Of a stretch of DNA of 64,000 nt, positions 1-9,286 are shown in pieces. The stretch's first letter is position 1, and each line of letters begins with the position of its first letter. The DNA comes from Kaistella sp. 97-N-M2. GTDB taxonomy: Bacteria; Bacteroidota; Bacteroidia; Flavobacteriales; Weeksellaceae. Made by a program: the position numbers and the translations under genes. Where the stretch lies: positions 434,001 through 498,000 of the forward strand of contig NZ_CP090976.1 of NCBI RefSeq assembly GCF_021513235.1. The letters are read 5' to 3'. The notes beneath the pieces were generated by a model. It was given only the letters and a program-made list of their open reading frames with translations, searched no databases and was not told where the DNA came from.

Positions 1-1
1 T

Positions 2-409
2 TGCGACACCAACGAAGTCCATTTTGCGTGGTTAAATACGGCAAAAGATAATGGCGGCATCGAAGGTGTTACGTATCCGATTCTTGCAGATACGCACAGA
101 CAGCTGGCAAACCTTTTAGGAATTGTAGATCAGGATTTTGATTATGACGAAGAAGGAAACGAATCTTTCACCGGATCCAACGTTACGTACAGAGCGACTT
201 ACCTGATTGATGAAACCGGAAAAATCTTCCACGAATCCGTAAACGATATGCCTTTAGGAAGAAACGTAAAAGAATATTTGCGCTTAATCGATGCGTATAC
301 ACACGTACAAAAACATGGTGAAGTTTGTCCCGCAAACTGGGAAGAAGGTAAAGAAGCCATGCAGGCCAACAGAAAATCCACCGCAGAATATTTAGCCGCT
401 CAAAACTAA
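2..409 (+). CDS. AhpC/Prx-type peroxiredoxin, 3' part
   Basis: The reading frame is open from the window edge and gives 135 residues that match the C-terminal two thirds of a typical 2-Cys peroxiredoxin, which reduces H2O2 and organic peroxides in the cytoplasm. The conserved tail EVCPANW carries the resolving cysteine. The segment VTYPILADTHRQLANLLG and the RATYLID strand are also typical of AhpC. The peroxidatic cysteine lies upstream, outside the window. A thioredoxin-fold gene starts 5 nt after the stop, so the two are probably co-transcribed and the thioredoxin may be the reductant (inference). Only the start is missing; the 3' end is intact. Confidence 0.93.
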   Translation, partial: CDTNEVHFAWLNTAKDNGGIEGVTYPILADTHRQLANLLGIVDQDFDYDEEGNESFTGSNVTYRATYLIDETGKIFHESVNDMPLGRNVKEYLRLIDAYTHVQKHGEVCPANWEEGKEAMQANRKSTAEYLAAQN

Positions 410-414
410 GAATT

Positions 415-723
415 ATGTACACAGAATTAGCAGAAGACACCTTGCAACAGATTGTTGCAGACAATGAAAAAGTAGTGGTACAATACGGTGCAACCTGGTG
501 TGGCAACTGCCGCATCATGAAGCCAAAATTTAAGAAACTGGCGGCGGAAAACGATGCAATTCCTTTTCTGTATGTTGATGCCGAAAAATTACCGGAAAGC
601 CGAAAGTTGGCAAATGTAGATAATTTACCTACGTTTGCGATCTTTCAAAATGGCGAACTGGTGAATCAGGTACAATCCAACCAGGCCGAAAGTCTTATCA
701 ATCTCTTTAATGAACTGAACTAA
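415..723 (+). CDS. Thioredoxin family protein (WCGNC)
   Basis: A 102-residue single-domain thioredoxin. The redox motif WCGNC is at residues 28-32 and the cis-proline is in NLPTF near residue 72. GN replaces the GP of classical thioredoxin, which changes the redox potential in known family members. There is no signal peptide, so it is cytoplasmic. It sits 5 nt behind the peroxiredoxin and its stop codon overlaps the next start (TAATG). It probably supplies electrons to the peroxiredoxin or another thiol target, but its specific partner is inferred from context only. Confidence 0.93.
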   Translation: MYTELAEDTLQQIVADNEKVVVQYGATWCGNCRIMKPKFKKLAAENDAIPFLYVDAEKLPESRKLANVDNLPTFAIFQNGELVNQVQSNQAESLINLFNELN

Positions 724-971
724 TGAAACTACCAATTATAAGACAGTTTTATCAAACTCAAACCGTTGAAACTTTAGAAAAAACTTTAGAGGTTTTAGAA
801 GCCTTCTCGGAGTTTCGCGGAATAACGGAAGAGGATCTAAACGTGGCCGGCGAGTTAATTACGAACATTTGTGGCGCTTTGGAAGTTCACGCTAATGTAG
901 CCAACGGAATGGCAGAAAGAGATGCATTGAATAATTTTGCACAGAAGGTTTTAGGTTCTATCGACCGATAA
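723..971 (+). CDS. DUF6952 family small protein
   Basis: An 82-residue protein (MKLPIIRQFYQTQT...) whose start overlaps the thioredoxin stop by one base, so it is translationally coupled. It resembles the short conserved protein (DUF6952 in my recollection) found next to thioredoxin and peroxiredoxin in Flavobacteria. No cysteine-pair motif, signal peptide or membrane segment is visible apart from one Cys near residue 50. Its function is unknown; the context suggests peroxide or thiol metabolism. It is the last gene of the operon, followed by a hairpin terminator. Confidence 0.8.
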   Translation: MKLPIIRQFYQTQTVETLEKTLEVLEAFSEFRGITEEDLNVAGELITNICGALEVHANVANGMAERDALNNFAQKVLGSIDR

Positions 972-993
972 CGATATCATTACAATTAAAAAA

Positions 994-1016
994 AAGCGGG
1001 AAAATTTTTCCCGCTT
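994..1016. terminator. Bidirectional intrinsic terminator
   Basis: The stem AAGCGGG / CCCGCTT encloses an A/T loop, with an A run on the left and a T-rich run on the right. It lies between the convergent DUF6952 gene and the lipoprotein gene and could serve both. Confidence 0.8.
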
Positions 1017-1038
1017 TCTTTTATTGTTCCAGACTGTT

Positions 1039-1542
1039 TCATTTTCTGAAACCTTCCTTTTTCTCTTCGCCACGTTTATTTTCGGATTTGCGAATCTCAT
1101 TCTTTTTAAAAATTTTTTGATCTTCGTTGCGCTTGGCCTTATTCTTAAAACCACCATTATATGTATTCCCATTTGCATTTGATCGTTTTTTAACCTGTCC
1201 TGGCGCGTAATCTCTCGCATTGCCACCGTATATTTTTTTCGCCTGCCCCGGTGGAAGTTTTCTTTGTCTGTTCTTCGGATAGTAGACATTGTTTGTACCA
1301 CCATTCCTCACAATAACACCTGGTCTGCCGTATGAACCATCTGTTCCGATAACACGGCCGTTCTGGTAAATGTTTCCGTTTCTGTCGCGGTAAATTTCGC
1401 CTTGTCTGTAAACCGTACCGTCTGAACTTCGATACACTCCGTTGTTTGAATTGCTGTTTCCGTAAACATCATTTGCAGATCCACAAGAAGCCATAAAAAA
1501 TGCGAATGAGGAAAGTGCTGCTATTTTAAGTAAATTTTTCAT
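1039..1542 (-). CDS. Hypothetical lipoprotein, paralogue A
   Basis: A 167-residue protein with a lipoprotein signal peptide: Lys-containing N-terminus, hydrophobic stretch and lipobox ending MASC (Cys at about residue 20). The mature part is rich in Asn, Gly, Tyr and Arg, with short repeated units (VYRSSDGTVYRQ, EIYRDRNGNIYQNGRVIG). The C-terminus is strongly basic. The unit YRDRxGxIYxNGxVIG also occurs in the next gene, so the two are tandem paralogues. Probably exported and anchored to a membrane; function not recognised. It converges with the redox operon at a shared terminator. Confidence 0.7.
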   Translation of the reverse strand: MKNLLKIAALSSFAFFMASCGSANDVYGNSNSNNGVYRSSDGTVYRQGEIYRDRNGNIYQNGRVIGTDGSYGRPGVIVRNGGTNNVYYPKNRQRKLPPGQAKKIYGGNARDYAPGQVKKRSNANGNTYNGGFKNKAKRNEDQKIFKKNEIRKSENKRGEEKKEGFRK

Positions 1543-1638
1543 TGTAAACTATTTAAGGTTACAAGCAACATTTCCATTTTGATGCCAAAAAATTTTATTA
1601 AAAAGTTTTTACCATTTTTTTAACATCTTAAAAATGAT

Positions 1639-2115
1639 TTATTTTCTAGTTGATTGATTAAAAGATCCGGGATAAGTATTTGAATTCGAACCGCTTCGTT
1701 TTGTTGGAGTTGAATTTCCCTCTCTACTCATGTTAGTTTGCAAAGGATCATCAAAATCTACGGGTGGTAAAAATCCCATAGGATTTGGAAGAAATCTTGG
1801 CTGTGACTTTCCGATAACGGCGGGTTGATCAAAAACATTGTCTTGACCTATAACATGGCCATTAAAGTAAATTTTTCCTTCACGATCGCGGTAATATTCA
1901 TCTTGTAAATAAGAGCCACCATCAGTGGTTTTGTAATAAAAAGGATTTCTTGTTTCCAATGGATAATGAATTCCAATGGGATTAACGTTATTGGTGTTGG
2001 TAACATAAGTTTGTTCCATTTGATTATAACTTTCATCCAACTCTTGTATAGGAACGCAGGAGTTAAGTAGCAATAAAAATCCGTTGAGTAAAAATATGTT
2101 AAGAATAGTTTTCAT
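1639..2115 (-). CDS. Hypothetical lipoprotein, paralogue B
   Basis: A 158-residue predicted lipoprotein with lipobox LNSC. It shares YRDREGKIYFNGHVIG and a C-terminal KRSGSNSNTYPGSF block with the downstream paralogue (KRSNANGNTYNGGF there). The 96-bp gap to paralogue A contains no clear terminator, so they may be one transcript. No enzymatic motif is visible. The conserved Tyr/Asn/Gly unit looks structural rather than catalytic. Confidence 0.7.
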   Translation of the reverse strand: MKTILNIFLLNGFLLLLNSCVPIQELDESYNQMEQTYVTNTNNVNPIGIHYPLETRNPFYYKTTDGGSYLQDEYYRDREGKIYFNGHVIGQDNVFDQPAVIGKSQPRFLPNPMGFLPPVDFDDPLQTNMSREGNSTPTKRSGSNSNTYPGSFNQSTRK

Positions 2116-2252
2116 TCATTTGTTTTCTGGAATTATTAAATTTAATAATAAAATTTGAAACAAAAAAAAGTAATTTTCATCTAATCTATTATTTATTGAA
2201 ATTAGAACAATCCACAATCAACAATCAACAATCAACCATAAACCGACAACTA

Positions 2253-3821
2253 TCAACTAAAAGTTTTCAAACTCTCCGCCACTTTCAAAGCACATTTCTC
2301 CCCGTCAATGGCCGCAGAAATAATTCCTCCCGCATAACCGGCTCCTTCACCACACGGATACAATCCTTTAATCTGAAGATGTTCCAAAGAAAAATCATCC
2401 CGCGGAATACGAACTGGTGAAGAAGTTCGGGATTCTGGAGCGTGTAAAATGGCGTCGTTGGTTAGATAACCTTTCATCGATTTTTCGAATTCCAGAAAAC
2501 CTTCGCGCATAATCTGCGTAAGAAAGCCCGGCAAAACCTGGCCCATTTCTACGGAAGTCGTTCCGGGAACGTACGAGGTTTTAGGGATATGCTGAGAAAG
2601 TTTGCGCTGGGTGAAATCCACCATCCGCTGCGCCGGAGCTTTCTGAGTTTCGCCGGCGAGATGCCAGGCCTTCTGCTCGATGGCTTTCTGAAATTCCATG
2701 CCGGCCAAGGGTCCAAATTTTTGATAAGCTTTGAAATCTTCCAGCTTCAGTTCAACCACAATTCCGGAATTCGCCGTGGGCTGATCTCTTTTGGAGGGCG
2801 ACCAGCCATTCGTTACCACTTCGCCGGGACTGGTTGCACACGGCGCAATAACGCCGCCGGGGCACATACAAAAGGAATACATTCCGCGACCCTTAATCTG
2901 TTTGACCACCGCATAAGGTGCCGGCGGCAAAAAATCGCCGCGATAATCGCAGGAATACTGAATTTTATCGATCAAAGTTTGCGGATGTTCTGCCCGAACG
3001 CCTAATGCGAAAGCTTTCGCCTCGATAAAAATATTCTTTTGGTGCAGAAGTTCGAAAATATCGCGCGCGGAATGGCCCGTAGCTAATATCACTTTCTGCG
3101 CAGCAACCGCAGTTCCGTTTTGAAGCAGAACGCCTTCAATTTGATTATTTTTAATAGCGAAATCGATGACGCGCGATTCAAATAAAACTTTGCCGCCGCA
3201 TTCGATGATTTTTTCCCGAATATCCTGAATAATTTGAGGCAATTTGTTCGTGCCGATATGCGGATGCGCTTCAACCATAATGTCCGGCGTGGCGCCAAAA
3301 GCCACAAAAAGTTCCAAAATACGATCGATATCGCCGCGCTTTTTGGAACGGGTGTAAAGTTTTCCGTCGGAATAAGTTCCAGCGCCGCCTTCGCCAAAGC
3401 AGTAATTGGAATCTTGGTTAACGATGCCATCAACATTAATGGCTTTCAAATCGCGGCGTCGACCGCGGACGTCCTTACCACGCTCAATAATTATAGGTTT
3501 TAAGCCCAATTCGATCAGTTGCAACGCCGCAAATAAACCAGCCGGACCCGCGCCCACGACAATGACTTCCTGCTTGTTCTCAACATTGGGATAATCGGGC
3601 AATTCGATTTTATCAAGAGTATAATTTTCGCCCCTTAAATAGGCAATTCCTTTCAGATTAACTTTGATGGATTTTTGCCGTGCGTCGACCGACCGTTTTA
3701 AGACGACCACCTTCTGAATTTCGGCCGGATTTATTTTGCAGAATTTCGCAACCTGTTTGGCTAATAATTCGTCCGAGGAAGCCGCTTCCGGCGAGGCTTG
3801 AAATTGAAATTCTTTTGGCAT
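2253..3821 (-). CDS. FAD-dependent dehydrogenase, COG2509 type
   Basis: A 522-residue flavoprotein. A ~80-residue N-terminal region precedes the dinucleotide-binding motif GAGPAG at about residues 90-95, followed by a family block with FGEGGAGTYSDGKL. The C-terminus holds a GEGAGYAGGI FAD-contact motif. The architecture matches the COG2509 uncharacterised FAD-dependent dehydrogenases; the natural substrate is not known. CMCPGG around residue 316 is a conserved cysteine-containing loop of this family. A TAATTTTG -7 element (3833-3826) lies just upstream of the ATG. Transcribed alone; the neighbours are unrelated. Confidence 0.85.
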   Translation of the reverse strand: MPKEFQFQASPEAASSDELLAKQVAKFCKINPAEIQKVVVLKRSVDARQKSIKVNLKGIAYLRGENYTLDKIELPDYPNVENKQEVIVVGAGPAGLFAALQLIELGLKPIIIERGKDVRGRRRDLKAINVDGIVNQDSNYCFGEGGAGTYSDGKLYTRSKKRGDIDRILELFVAFGATPDIMVEAHPHIGTNKLPQIIQDIREKIIECGGKVLFESRVIDFAIKNNQIEGVLLQNGTAVAAQKVILATGHSARDIFELLHQKNIFIEAKAFALGVRAEHPQTLIDKIQYSCDYRGDFLPPAPYAVVKQIKGRGMYSFCMCPGGVIAPCATSPGEVVTNGWSPSKRDQPTANSGIVVELKLEDFKAYQKFGPLAGMEFQKAIEQKAWHLAGETQKAPAQRMVDFTQRKLSQHIPKTSYVPGTTSVEMGQVLPGFLTQIMREGFLEFEKSMKGYLTNDAILHAPESRTSSPVRIPRDDFSLEHLQIKGLYPCGEGAGYAGGIISAAIDGEKCALKVAESLKTFS

Positions 3822-3825
3822 AGCG

Positions 3826-3833
3826 CAAAATTA
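3826..3833 (-). promoter_or_regulatory. TAnnTTTG -7 element before the COG2509 gene
   Basis: TAATTTTG on the minus strand, 5 nt upstream of the start codon, implies a very short leader. No convincing -33 TTG is seen at the expected spacing. Confidence 0.4.
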
Positions 3834-3932
3834 GGGCAAAAAGGTTTAAAAGTAAACGGTCGGCTTCAAATTATTTTATAATGAGCTTTCCTTCTTTTGC
3901 CATTTAAAAATATGAATTGACGTGAAATATCT

Positions 3933-4430
3933 TTAAACGCCCACAATTTTGCTTCGCCTTTCCAGAAAAATAATGTCGCGCCACACGCCATTCATCTCCC
4001 CGATTTTTTCGCGATAACCCACTTCCCTAAACCCATATTTTTTGTGAACGTAAATGCTGGCTTCATTTTCGGGGAAAATCCCGGCCTGCAGCGTCCAGAA
4101 ATCGTGCTCCTCGCTGTCGAGAATTAATTTTTTCAGCAACATCGAACCCAGGCCTTTTCCCTGAACCGAATTTGCCAGATAAATACTCACTTCAGCGACA
4201 CCTTTGAAGCAGTCACGGGTGCTGACGGGTTGCAACGCTGCCCAACCAACGATGTCACCGCTTTCGTTTTCCAAAACAAAACGGCAGATATTAAAATATT
4301 TTTGGTCCCAACCTTCCCAATTCGGTGCGGTGGGATCGAAGGTGGCATTTCCGCCCGCAATTCCTTCCTCAAAAATAGCGATCACCTGATCGCCGTCTGT
4401 TGCTTGCATTTCGCGAATTTCGTAATTCAT
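3933..4430 (-). CDS. GNAT N-acetyltransferase, phosphinothricin-type
   Basis: A 165-residue GNAT-fold acetyltransferase that uses acetyl-CoA. The region VQGKGLGSMLL is the R/QxxGxG/A acetyl-CoA-binding motif A, and IREMQATDGDQVIAIFEEGI plus NATFDP resembles the Pat/Bar (phosphinothricin acetyltransferase-like) subgroup. I chose the ATG at 4430 (MNYEIREMQ); the open frame extends 64 residues further but that part overlaps yetF and reads as its shadow. It lies 16 nt after yetF and is probably in its transcript. The substrate is unknown; homology to Pat does not prove herbicide detoxification. Confidence 0.85.
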   Translation of the reverse strand: MNYEIREMQATDGDQVIAIFEEGIAGGNATFDPTAPNWEGWDQKYFNICRFVLENESGDIVGWAALQPVSTRDCFKGVAEVSIYLANSVQGKGLGSMLLKKLILDSEEHDFWTLQAGIFPENEASIYVHKKYGFREVGYREKIGEMNGVWRDIIFLERRSKIVGV

Positions 4431-4446
4431 TGGTTTTGTAATTAAT

Positions 4447-4965
4447 TTAAATGCGGTGGCTTTTCCGCGGAAATTTTCTTTTGTGGCGCGTAAAATTTGT
4501 TTTATTCGTTCCCGGCTCAAAGGAGACCACACTAATGTTGCCATCAACTTCGAGAACGGCGAGTTTAACATCTTGGATTTTTTCAACGCCATGTTCGCGA
4601 ACCGTTTCCTCCAACTCGTCAAAACTGATCTCTTCGTGGTTCATCTTCACATTATCAACCACGCCGTCTTTGATTAAAATAATGAGATCAGATTCCAAAA
4701 AGCTTTTGATCTTAGGATTTTTAAAAATAACCTTTTTTAAAGCAAAATTGGCCACGAAAAGAACTGACGCCGCCACCAGTCCTCCTTCCAGACTGATGTT
4801 TGATCCCACCATGGCATTTTGTACCGCATTGGAAATCAAAAGCAGCAAAACAATATCTCCCGCGTTGAGTTGCGATAATTGATTTTTTCCAAAAATCCGA
4901 ATGGCCGCAAACATAAAAAGGTACAAGGCAAGACTTCGCAAAGCAACATCAACAAAGGGATTCAT
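4447..4965 (-). CDS. DUF421/YetF-family membrane protein
   Basis: A 172-residue protein with hydrophobic N-terminal helices (about residues 5-80) and a soluble C-terminal domain with ILIKDGVVD and LEVDGNISVV, the usual DUF421 (YetF/YcaP) layout. Located in the inner membrane; function in the family is poorly defined. The C-terminal tail (FTRHKRKFPRKSHR) is very basic. It precedes the GNAT gene on the same strand. Confidence 0.85.
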   Translation of the reverse strand: MNPFVDVALRSLALYLFMFAAIRIFGKNQLSQLNAGDIVLLLLISNAVQNAMVGSNISLEGGLVAASVLFVANFALKKVIFKNPKIKSFLESDLIILIKDGVVDNVKMNHEEISFDELEETVREHGVEKIQDVKLAVLEVDGNISVVSFEPGTNKTNFTRHKRKFPRKSHRI

Positions 4966-4994
4966 GCATTTTAATATGAACGTAAAAGTAAATA

Positions 4995-5021
4995 AAAAAA
5001 CCGAAAAGGATTCGGTTTTTT
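4995..5021 (-). terminator. Intrinsic terminator after uvrA
   Basis: AAAAAACCGAA / TTCGGTTTTTT hairpin with a 5-nt loop. It lies 35 bp past the uvrA stop on the minus strand and ahead of yetF. Confidence 0.8.
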
Positions 5022-5055
5022 AAATCTGGGAAACTTTTTCCTTTAAGTAAGGAGA

Positions 5056-7896
5056 TCAAATATCCTGTTGAAGTTCCTTTTTCAAATATTTTGCTGTTAA
5101 ACTTTTTCTCGATTTTATCAGTTCTTCCGGCGTTCCTTTCGCGATGATTTCACCACCGTGTTTGCCGCCTTCCGGACCCACATCGATGATGTAATCTGCC
5201 AGCTTGATGACATCGAGATTGTGTTCTATGATGATAAAGGAATTTCCCAAATCGACGAGTTTATTAATGGCTTCCATCAAAATTTTCACGTCCTCGAAGT
5301 GGAGACCGGTAGTCGGCTCATCTAAAATATACAGCGTATTTCCGGTTTGTCTTTTCGATAATTCGGTGGCGAGTTTAATGCGCTGCGCTTCGCCCCCACT
5401 CAAAGTTGTAGATTGCTGCCCCATTGTGATATATCCGAGACCGACATCCTGCATGGTTTTCACGCGGGCGTAAATTTTTGGAATTGGCTGGAAAAATTCG
5501 GTCGCCTCGTCAATTGTCATTTCCAGAACATCGGAAATCGATTTTCCTTTGTAGCGGACTTCCAAAGTTTCGCGGTTAAAGCGTTTTCCGTTACACGTTT
5601 CGCAGTGTACGTAAACATCGGGCAGGAAATTCATTTCGATGACCTTCAAGCCGCCGCCCTGACAGGTTTCGCACCGGCCACCTTTCACATTGAAAGAAAA
5701 CCGGCCGGCTTTGTAACCACGGATCTTGGATTCGGGCAACTCTGCAAAAAGATTTCTGATATCCGTAAACATTCCCGTATAAGTTGCGGGATTGGAACGC
5801 GGCGTTCGGCCGATGGGCGTTTGATCGACATCCACAATTTTGTCGATATTGTCGATGCCTTCGATTTTTTTATAAGGCAAAGGTTCCTGAACGCTGCGGT
5901 AGAAGTGACGGTTCAGAATCGGATATAAAGTTCCGTTGATCAACGAAGATTTTCCGCTGCCGGAAATACCCGTAACGACGACGAGTTTTCCCAGGGGAAT
6001 TTCGAGATTGACGTTTTTCAGGTTGTTTCCGGTGGCGCCTTTCAAGACGATGGATTTGCCGTTGCCTTCTCTTCGGGTTTCGGGGATTTCGATTTTGCGT
6101 TTTCCTGTGATATAATCTGCGGTAATTGTATCGGCTTTGAGCAGATCTTCCGGTTTTCCCTGCCACAAGATCTCGCCACCAAATTTTCCGGCGCGTGGCC
6201 CGATATCCAGAACCTCATCCGCTTCCATAATCATGTCTTTGTCGTGTTCGACCACGATCACCGAATTTCCGATGTCGCGTAAATTTTTCAGCGACGCGAT
6301 GAGCCTTTCATTATCTCTTTGGTGCAAACCTATGGAAGGTTCATCTAAAATATACAGTACGTTTACCAACTGAGAACCGATCTGTGTTGCCAACCGGATC
6401 CGTTGGGATTCGCCGCCCGAAAGCGTTCGCGAACTTCGGCTTAAGCTTAAATATTCCAAACCAACATCGAGCAGAAACTGCAGGCGTGTTTTAATTTCCT
6501 TTAGAATTTCGTGGGCGATAATTTTATTTTTATCGCTGAAGGTTTCTTCAACCTCATTCAGCCAGATTTTCAGATCCGACAGGGAAAGTGCGTTGATTTC
6601 CGCAATATTGCGCCCATCGATCTTAAAACTTAAACTTGAAGGCTGAAGCCTTGTTCCTTTACATTCGGGACAGGTTTCTTCCGTAGTGAAATGCCGCTCG
6701 AGCAAAATCGCATCGTAGCTCTCTTTATCTTCGATCATCTCGTTGATAATCGGTACCAGACCGTCGAAATTGACTTTTATTTTTTTCGATATGCCGGCGT
6801 ACTTCAGATCTTTATTGAATTCTTTGTGACAGCCGTGATACATGTATTCCAGTGCTTCTTCGGGGATATCTTTGAAAGGTGTCCCCAAACTCAGGCCGAA
6901 AATCTCCAGAATATTTTTGATCTGACCCAAAACCCACTTGTTGGATTTCATGTCTTCCAAAGGCAGCAAACCGCTTTGGTTGATGGACAGTTTTGGATTT
7001 TCGACAAAGTAATCGGTGTTTACCTTTTTTACGGTGCCTAATCCTTTGCAGTACGGACAGCTGCCTTTCGGGGAATTGAAAGAAAATGTATTCGGCTCCG
7101 GCAAGGCGAGGGACTGGCCACTTTCGGCATCCATTAAATTTTTGGAAAAATAATCGATCTCCGTACTGCCCAATTTTTGAATTCCGATCACGCCTTCGCC
7201 CATGTGCAGCGCGGTTTTCAGCGACTGCTCCATGCGTTTTTCGGAGGCGCTTTCGCCAATGATCCAGCGGTCGATCACGATATCGATATCGTGGGTTTTG
7301 TACCGGTCGAGTTTTAAGTCGTACTCAATATCCAGCAGTTCGCCATCAATTCGGGCCTGGCCGTAGCCTTTTTTGGACATCTGGATAAAAAGTTCGTGGT
7401 AATGTCCTTTTCGGGACCGAACAACGGGCGCCAAAAGCATTACTTTTTCGCCTTTATAATTTTTGGTGATGGCGTCGAGGATTTGATCTTCGGTATAACT
7501 CACGAGTTTTTTTCCCGAGTTTAAGGAATACGCATCTGAAACTCTGGCGAAAAGCAAACGCAGATAATCGTAAAGTTCGGTTACGGTTCCTACGGTGGAA
7601 CGTGGATTTTTGTTCGTGGTCTTCTGCTCGATGGCGATAACGGGAGAAAGTCCGTCGATCTTGTCGACATCCGGACGCTCCAGCCCGCCCAAAAACTGTC
7701 TCGCGTAGGCAGAAAAGGTTTCGATGTATCTTCTTTGGCCTTCTGCAAAAATGGTATCAAAAGCCAGGGAAGATTTGCCGCTGCCGGAAAGTCCCGTAAT
7801 CACAACAAGTTCGTTGCGGGGGATTTTAACGTCAATATTTTTTAAATTGTGTTCACGGGCGCCGTAAACTTCGATATATTCTTTGGAATCTTTCAT
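5056..7896 (-). CDS. uvrA: Excinuclease ABC subunit A
   Basis: A 946-residue UvrA, the damage-recognition ATPase of nucleotide excision repair. The first Walker A is GLSGSGKS at residues 35-42 and the second is GISGSGKSS near residue 630. Both ABC signatures are present ([12 protein letters not shown] and [12 protein letters not shown]). Zinc-binding CxxC pairs are seen in [15 protein letters not shown] and [15 protein letters not shown], so both zinc modules are intact. I prefer the ATG at 7896 ([19 protein letters not shown]), where homology begins, to the more upstream start at 7932. A TATTTTTG -7 element lies at 7937-7930. uvrB and uvrC are not in the window. Confidence 0.97.
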   Translation of the reverse strand: MKDSKEYIEVYGAREHNLKNIDVKIPRNELVVITGLSGSGKSSLAFDTIFAEGQRRYIETFSAYARQFLGGLERPDVDKIDGLSPVIAIEQKTTNKNPRSTVGTVTELYDYLRLLFARVSDAYSLNSGKKLVSYTEDQILDAITKNYKGEKVMLLAPVVRSRKGHYHELFIQMSKKGYGQARIDGELLDIEYDLKLDRYKTHDIDIVIDRWIIGESASEKRMEQSLKTALHMGEGVIGIQKLGSTEIDYFSKNLMDAESGQSLALPEPNTFSFNSPKGSCPYCKGLGTVKKVNTDYFVENPKLSINQSGLLPLEDMKSNKWVLGQIKNILEIFGLSLGTPFKDIPEEALEYMYHGCHKEFNKDLKYAGISKKIKVNFDGLVPIINEMIEDKESYDAILLERHFTTEETCPECKGTRLQPSSLSFKIDGRNIAEINALSLSDLKIWLNEVEETFSDKNKIIAHEILKEIKTRLQFLLDVGLEYLSLSRSSRTLSGGESQRIRLATQIGSQLVNVLYILDEPSIGLHQRDNERLIASLKNLRDIGNSVIVVEHDKDMIMEADEVLDIGPRAGKFGGEILWQGKPEDLLKADTITADYITGKRKIEIPETRREGNGKSIVLKGATGNNLKNVNLEIPLGKLVVVTGISGSGKSSLINGTLYPILNRHFYRSVQEPLPYKKIEGIDNIDKIVDVDQTPIGRTPRSNPATYTGMFTDIRNLFAELPESKIRGYKAGRFSFNVKGGRCETCQGGGLKVIEMNFLPDVYVHCETCNGKRFNRETLEVRYKGKSISDVLEMTIDEATEFFQPIPKIYARVKTMQDVGLGYITMGQQSTTLSGGEAQRIKLATELSKRQTGNTLYILDEPTTGLHFEDVKILMEAINKLVDLGNSFIIIEHNLDVIKLADYIIDVGPEGGKHGGEIIAKGTPEELIKSRKSLTAKYLKKELQQDI

Positions 7897-7929
7897 TTTT
7901 ATGCTCCGAATCTGAATTTCCGGGATTGG

Positions 7930-7937
7930 CAAAAATA
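7930..7937 (-). promoter_or_regulatory. uvrA -7 promoter element
   Basis: TATTTTTG on the minus strand, 33 nt upstream of the preferred uvrA start. It supports the ATG at 7896 over the one at 7932, which would leave no leader. The -33 element is not obvious. Confidence 0.5.
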
Positions 7938-8062
7938 CGGAATTTTTATAGGATAATAAATTGAGCCTGTAACTTTAATGCGTACATCCACCGTTAATTT
8001 TTTTAACAAAAAGAACGTAAATACACTGGATTGAAGAACTTCTTTTTGAATGATAACTGCCT

Positions 8063-8151
8063 GCGCCCCGGATTGCAACGGAAATCCCGCAGCACGCGAG
8101 GGCAAAGCTGGGGCGCGAGGAATTGGAGTGGAAAGCCGGAAATGTGCGCCC
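8063..8151 (+). ncRNA. Flavo-1-like conserved structured element, copy 1
   Basis: A G+C-rich island inside A+T-rich intergenic DNA. It has the ordered words GCCCCGGATTG, AACGG, GGAGTGGAAAGCCGGA and a closing GCGCCC. The same order of words recurs at 37710-37800 (+) and 44822-44909 (-). This resembles a conserved structured RNA of Flavobacteria; Rfam Flavo-1 is the candidate to test. No ORF explains it. The orientation is set by the CCCGGAT...AGTGGAAAGCCGGA order. Confidence 0.5.
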
Positions 8152-8183
8152 AAAAAAAACCACCTATCCGAAAATAAGTGGTT
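8152..8183 (-). terminator. Terminator of tRNA-Ala
   Basis: On the minus strand, AACCACTTAT pairs with ATAGGTGGTT around a TTTCGG loop and is followed by a run of eight T. It starts directly after the tRNA 3' end. Confidence 0.8.
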
Positions 8184-8184
8184 G

Positions 8185-8258
8185 TGGAGGATATCGGGAT
8201 CGAACCGACCACCTTTAGACTGCCAGTCTAACGCTCTAGCCAGATGAGCTAATCCCCC
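8185..8258 (-). tRNA. tRNA-Ala (anticodon GGC)
   Basis: A 74-nt cloverleaf on the minus strand. The acceptor stem GGGGGAU / AUCCUCC includes the G3:U70 pair that identifies tRNA-Ala. The anticodon stem UUAGA/UCUAA has loop CUGGCAG, giving anticodon GGC. The T arm reads GUCGGUUCGAUCCCGAU. CCA is not encoded. It is followed by a strong terminator and so appears to be a single-gene transcript. Confidence 0.96.
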
Positions 8259-8346
8259 GTTTCTCGAAATCCTGGGTTTTGACCGCTGAATTTTCGATTT
8301 GCAATGATACAAATTTTTGTGATTTAAAAGCAAATTTCGCTGGTTT

Positions 8347-9138
8347 TTATTTTTTTTGTGCGACGAGCGAAAATACGAGCGGAACTTTATTTCCGAAAGG
8401 CGCGAGGCGGTATTTGCCTTTTTCGAATTCTTCGGTGTGGCGAAAGCAGGGATACGGCGACCAGTTGTATTCCTGAAAGAACCTGATTTCGAGGTTTGCC
8501 TGGAGTACGCCCGTTAAAACATCGGCGGTGGGGTGATTCCAGCTAATTTCTTCCTCGGCTATCTCGGCGGTGCGGTCGGCGTAAGTTCCGTCGCTGGTTT
8601 GGGAGATTATTTCGTCGTTAAAATAGCTGTATTTAACAAAAGTAAAATCGTCGTCGTACATCCAGACCACGGGATGAAATTCCACGAGAATGAGTTTTCC
8701 GCCGGGATTCAGGAAATGCGCGATGACGCGACCCCACTTTTCCAGATCCGGTAGCCAACCGATAACGCCGTAAGAAGTATATACGATATCGAATTTTTCG
8801 TGGAGAACATTGGGCAGATCATAAATATCGGAGAGAACAAATTGGGTATCGGTTCCACATTTTTCGGCTAAATCCTGCGCGGCTTCGAGGGCTTTGTCGG
8901 AAAGATCGACGCCCGTAATTTTGGCACCCAAACGCGACAGCGAAATAGAATCCTGCCCGAAATGACATTGCAAATGCAGTATTTTTTTGTCTTTGATGTC
9001 GCCTAAGAGTGCGAGTTCAATTGAATTTAGGGAAGTTCTGCCTTTTAGAAATTCGTCGACGAAGTAAAAATCAGATTTCAGGTGGGAATCTACTTTTGCA
9101 TTCCACAGTTTCCGGTTGATGTCGAGATAATTTTCCAT
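8347..9138 (-). CDS. Class I SAM-dependent methyltransferase
   Basis: A 263-residue methyltransferase with the SAM-binding motif I HLQCHFGQD (residues 55-63), acidic ribose contact GVDLSD, and motif IV-like FDIVYTSYG. It lacks the classical GxGxG, as is common in the HLQCHFGQD subgroup. Cytoplasmic, probably acting on a small molecule; the substrate is not predictable. Monocistronic, between tRNA-Ala and the small secreted Cys protein. Confidence 0.85.
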   Translation of the reverse strand: MENYLDINRKLWNAKVDSHLKSDFYFVDEFLKGRTSLNSIELALLGDIKDKKILHLQCHFGQDSISLSRLGAKITGVDLSDKALEAAQDLAEKCGTDTQFVLSDIYDLPNVLHEKFDIVYTSYGVIGWLPDLEKWGRVIAHFLNPGGKLILVEFHPVVWMYDDDFTFVKYSYFNDEIISQTSDGTYADRTAEIAEEEISWNHPTADVLTGVLQANLEIRFFQEYNWSPYPCFRHTEEFEKGKYRLAPFGNKVPLVFSLVAQKK

Positions 9139-9220
9139 GGCAGATTTTTCTGTAAAATTAGAAATATAAAAACAAATTTGGAAGTAACTATCTGGGTAAA
9201 AACGTTTCCAACGTATTATC

Positions 9221-9228
9221 TATATTTG
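9221..9228 (+). promoter_or_regulatory. TAnnTTTG -7 element
   Basis: TATATTTG, about 59 nt upstream of the ATG at 9287. It matches the Bacteroidota primary-sigma -7 consensus; the -33 match is weak. Confidence 0.5.
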
Positions 9229-9286
9229 CACCAGTAATTTAGAAGAGTAACAATTTAATAAACCCTCGAAATTTAATTCGCTGTCA

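Noticed and set aside
183-518. Minus-strand frames opposite the peroxiredoxin
   Set aside because: They lie antisense to a clearly homologous gene and show no family features.
951-1304. 117-codon minus frame in the first lipoprotein gene
   Set aside because: A shadow of the lipoprotein reading frame: basic, low-complexity, no signal or homology.
2196-2240. CAATCAA short tandem repeat upstream of the COG2509 gene end
   Set aside because: A simple-sequence run of three to four units; no sign of function.
7899-8333. 144-codon minus frame through tRNA-Ala
   Set aside because: It runs through the tRNA and the Flavo-1-like element; RNA features explain the sequence better.
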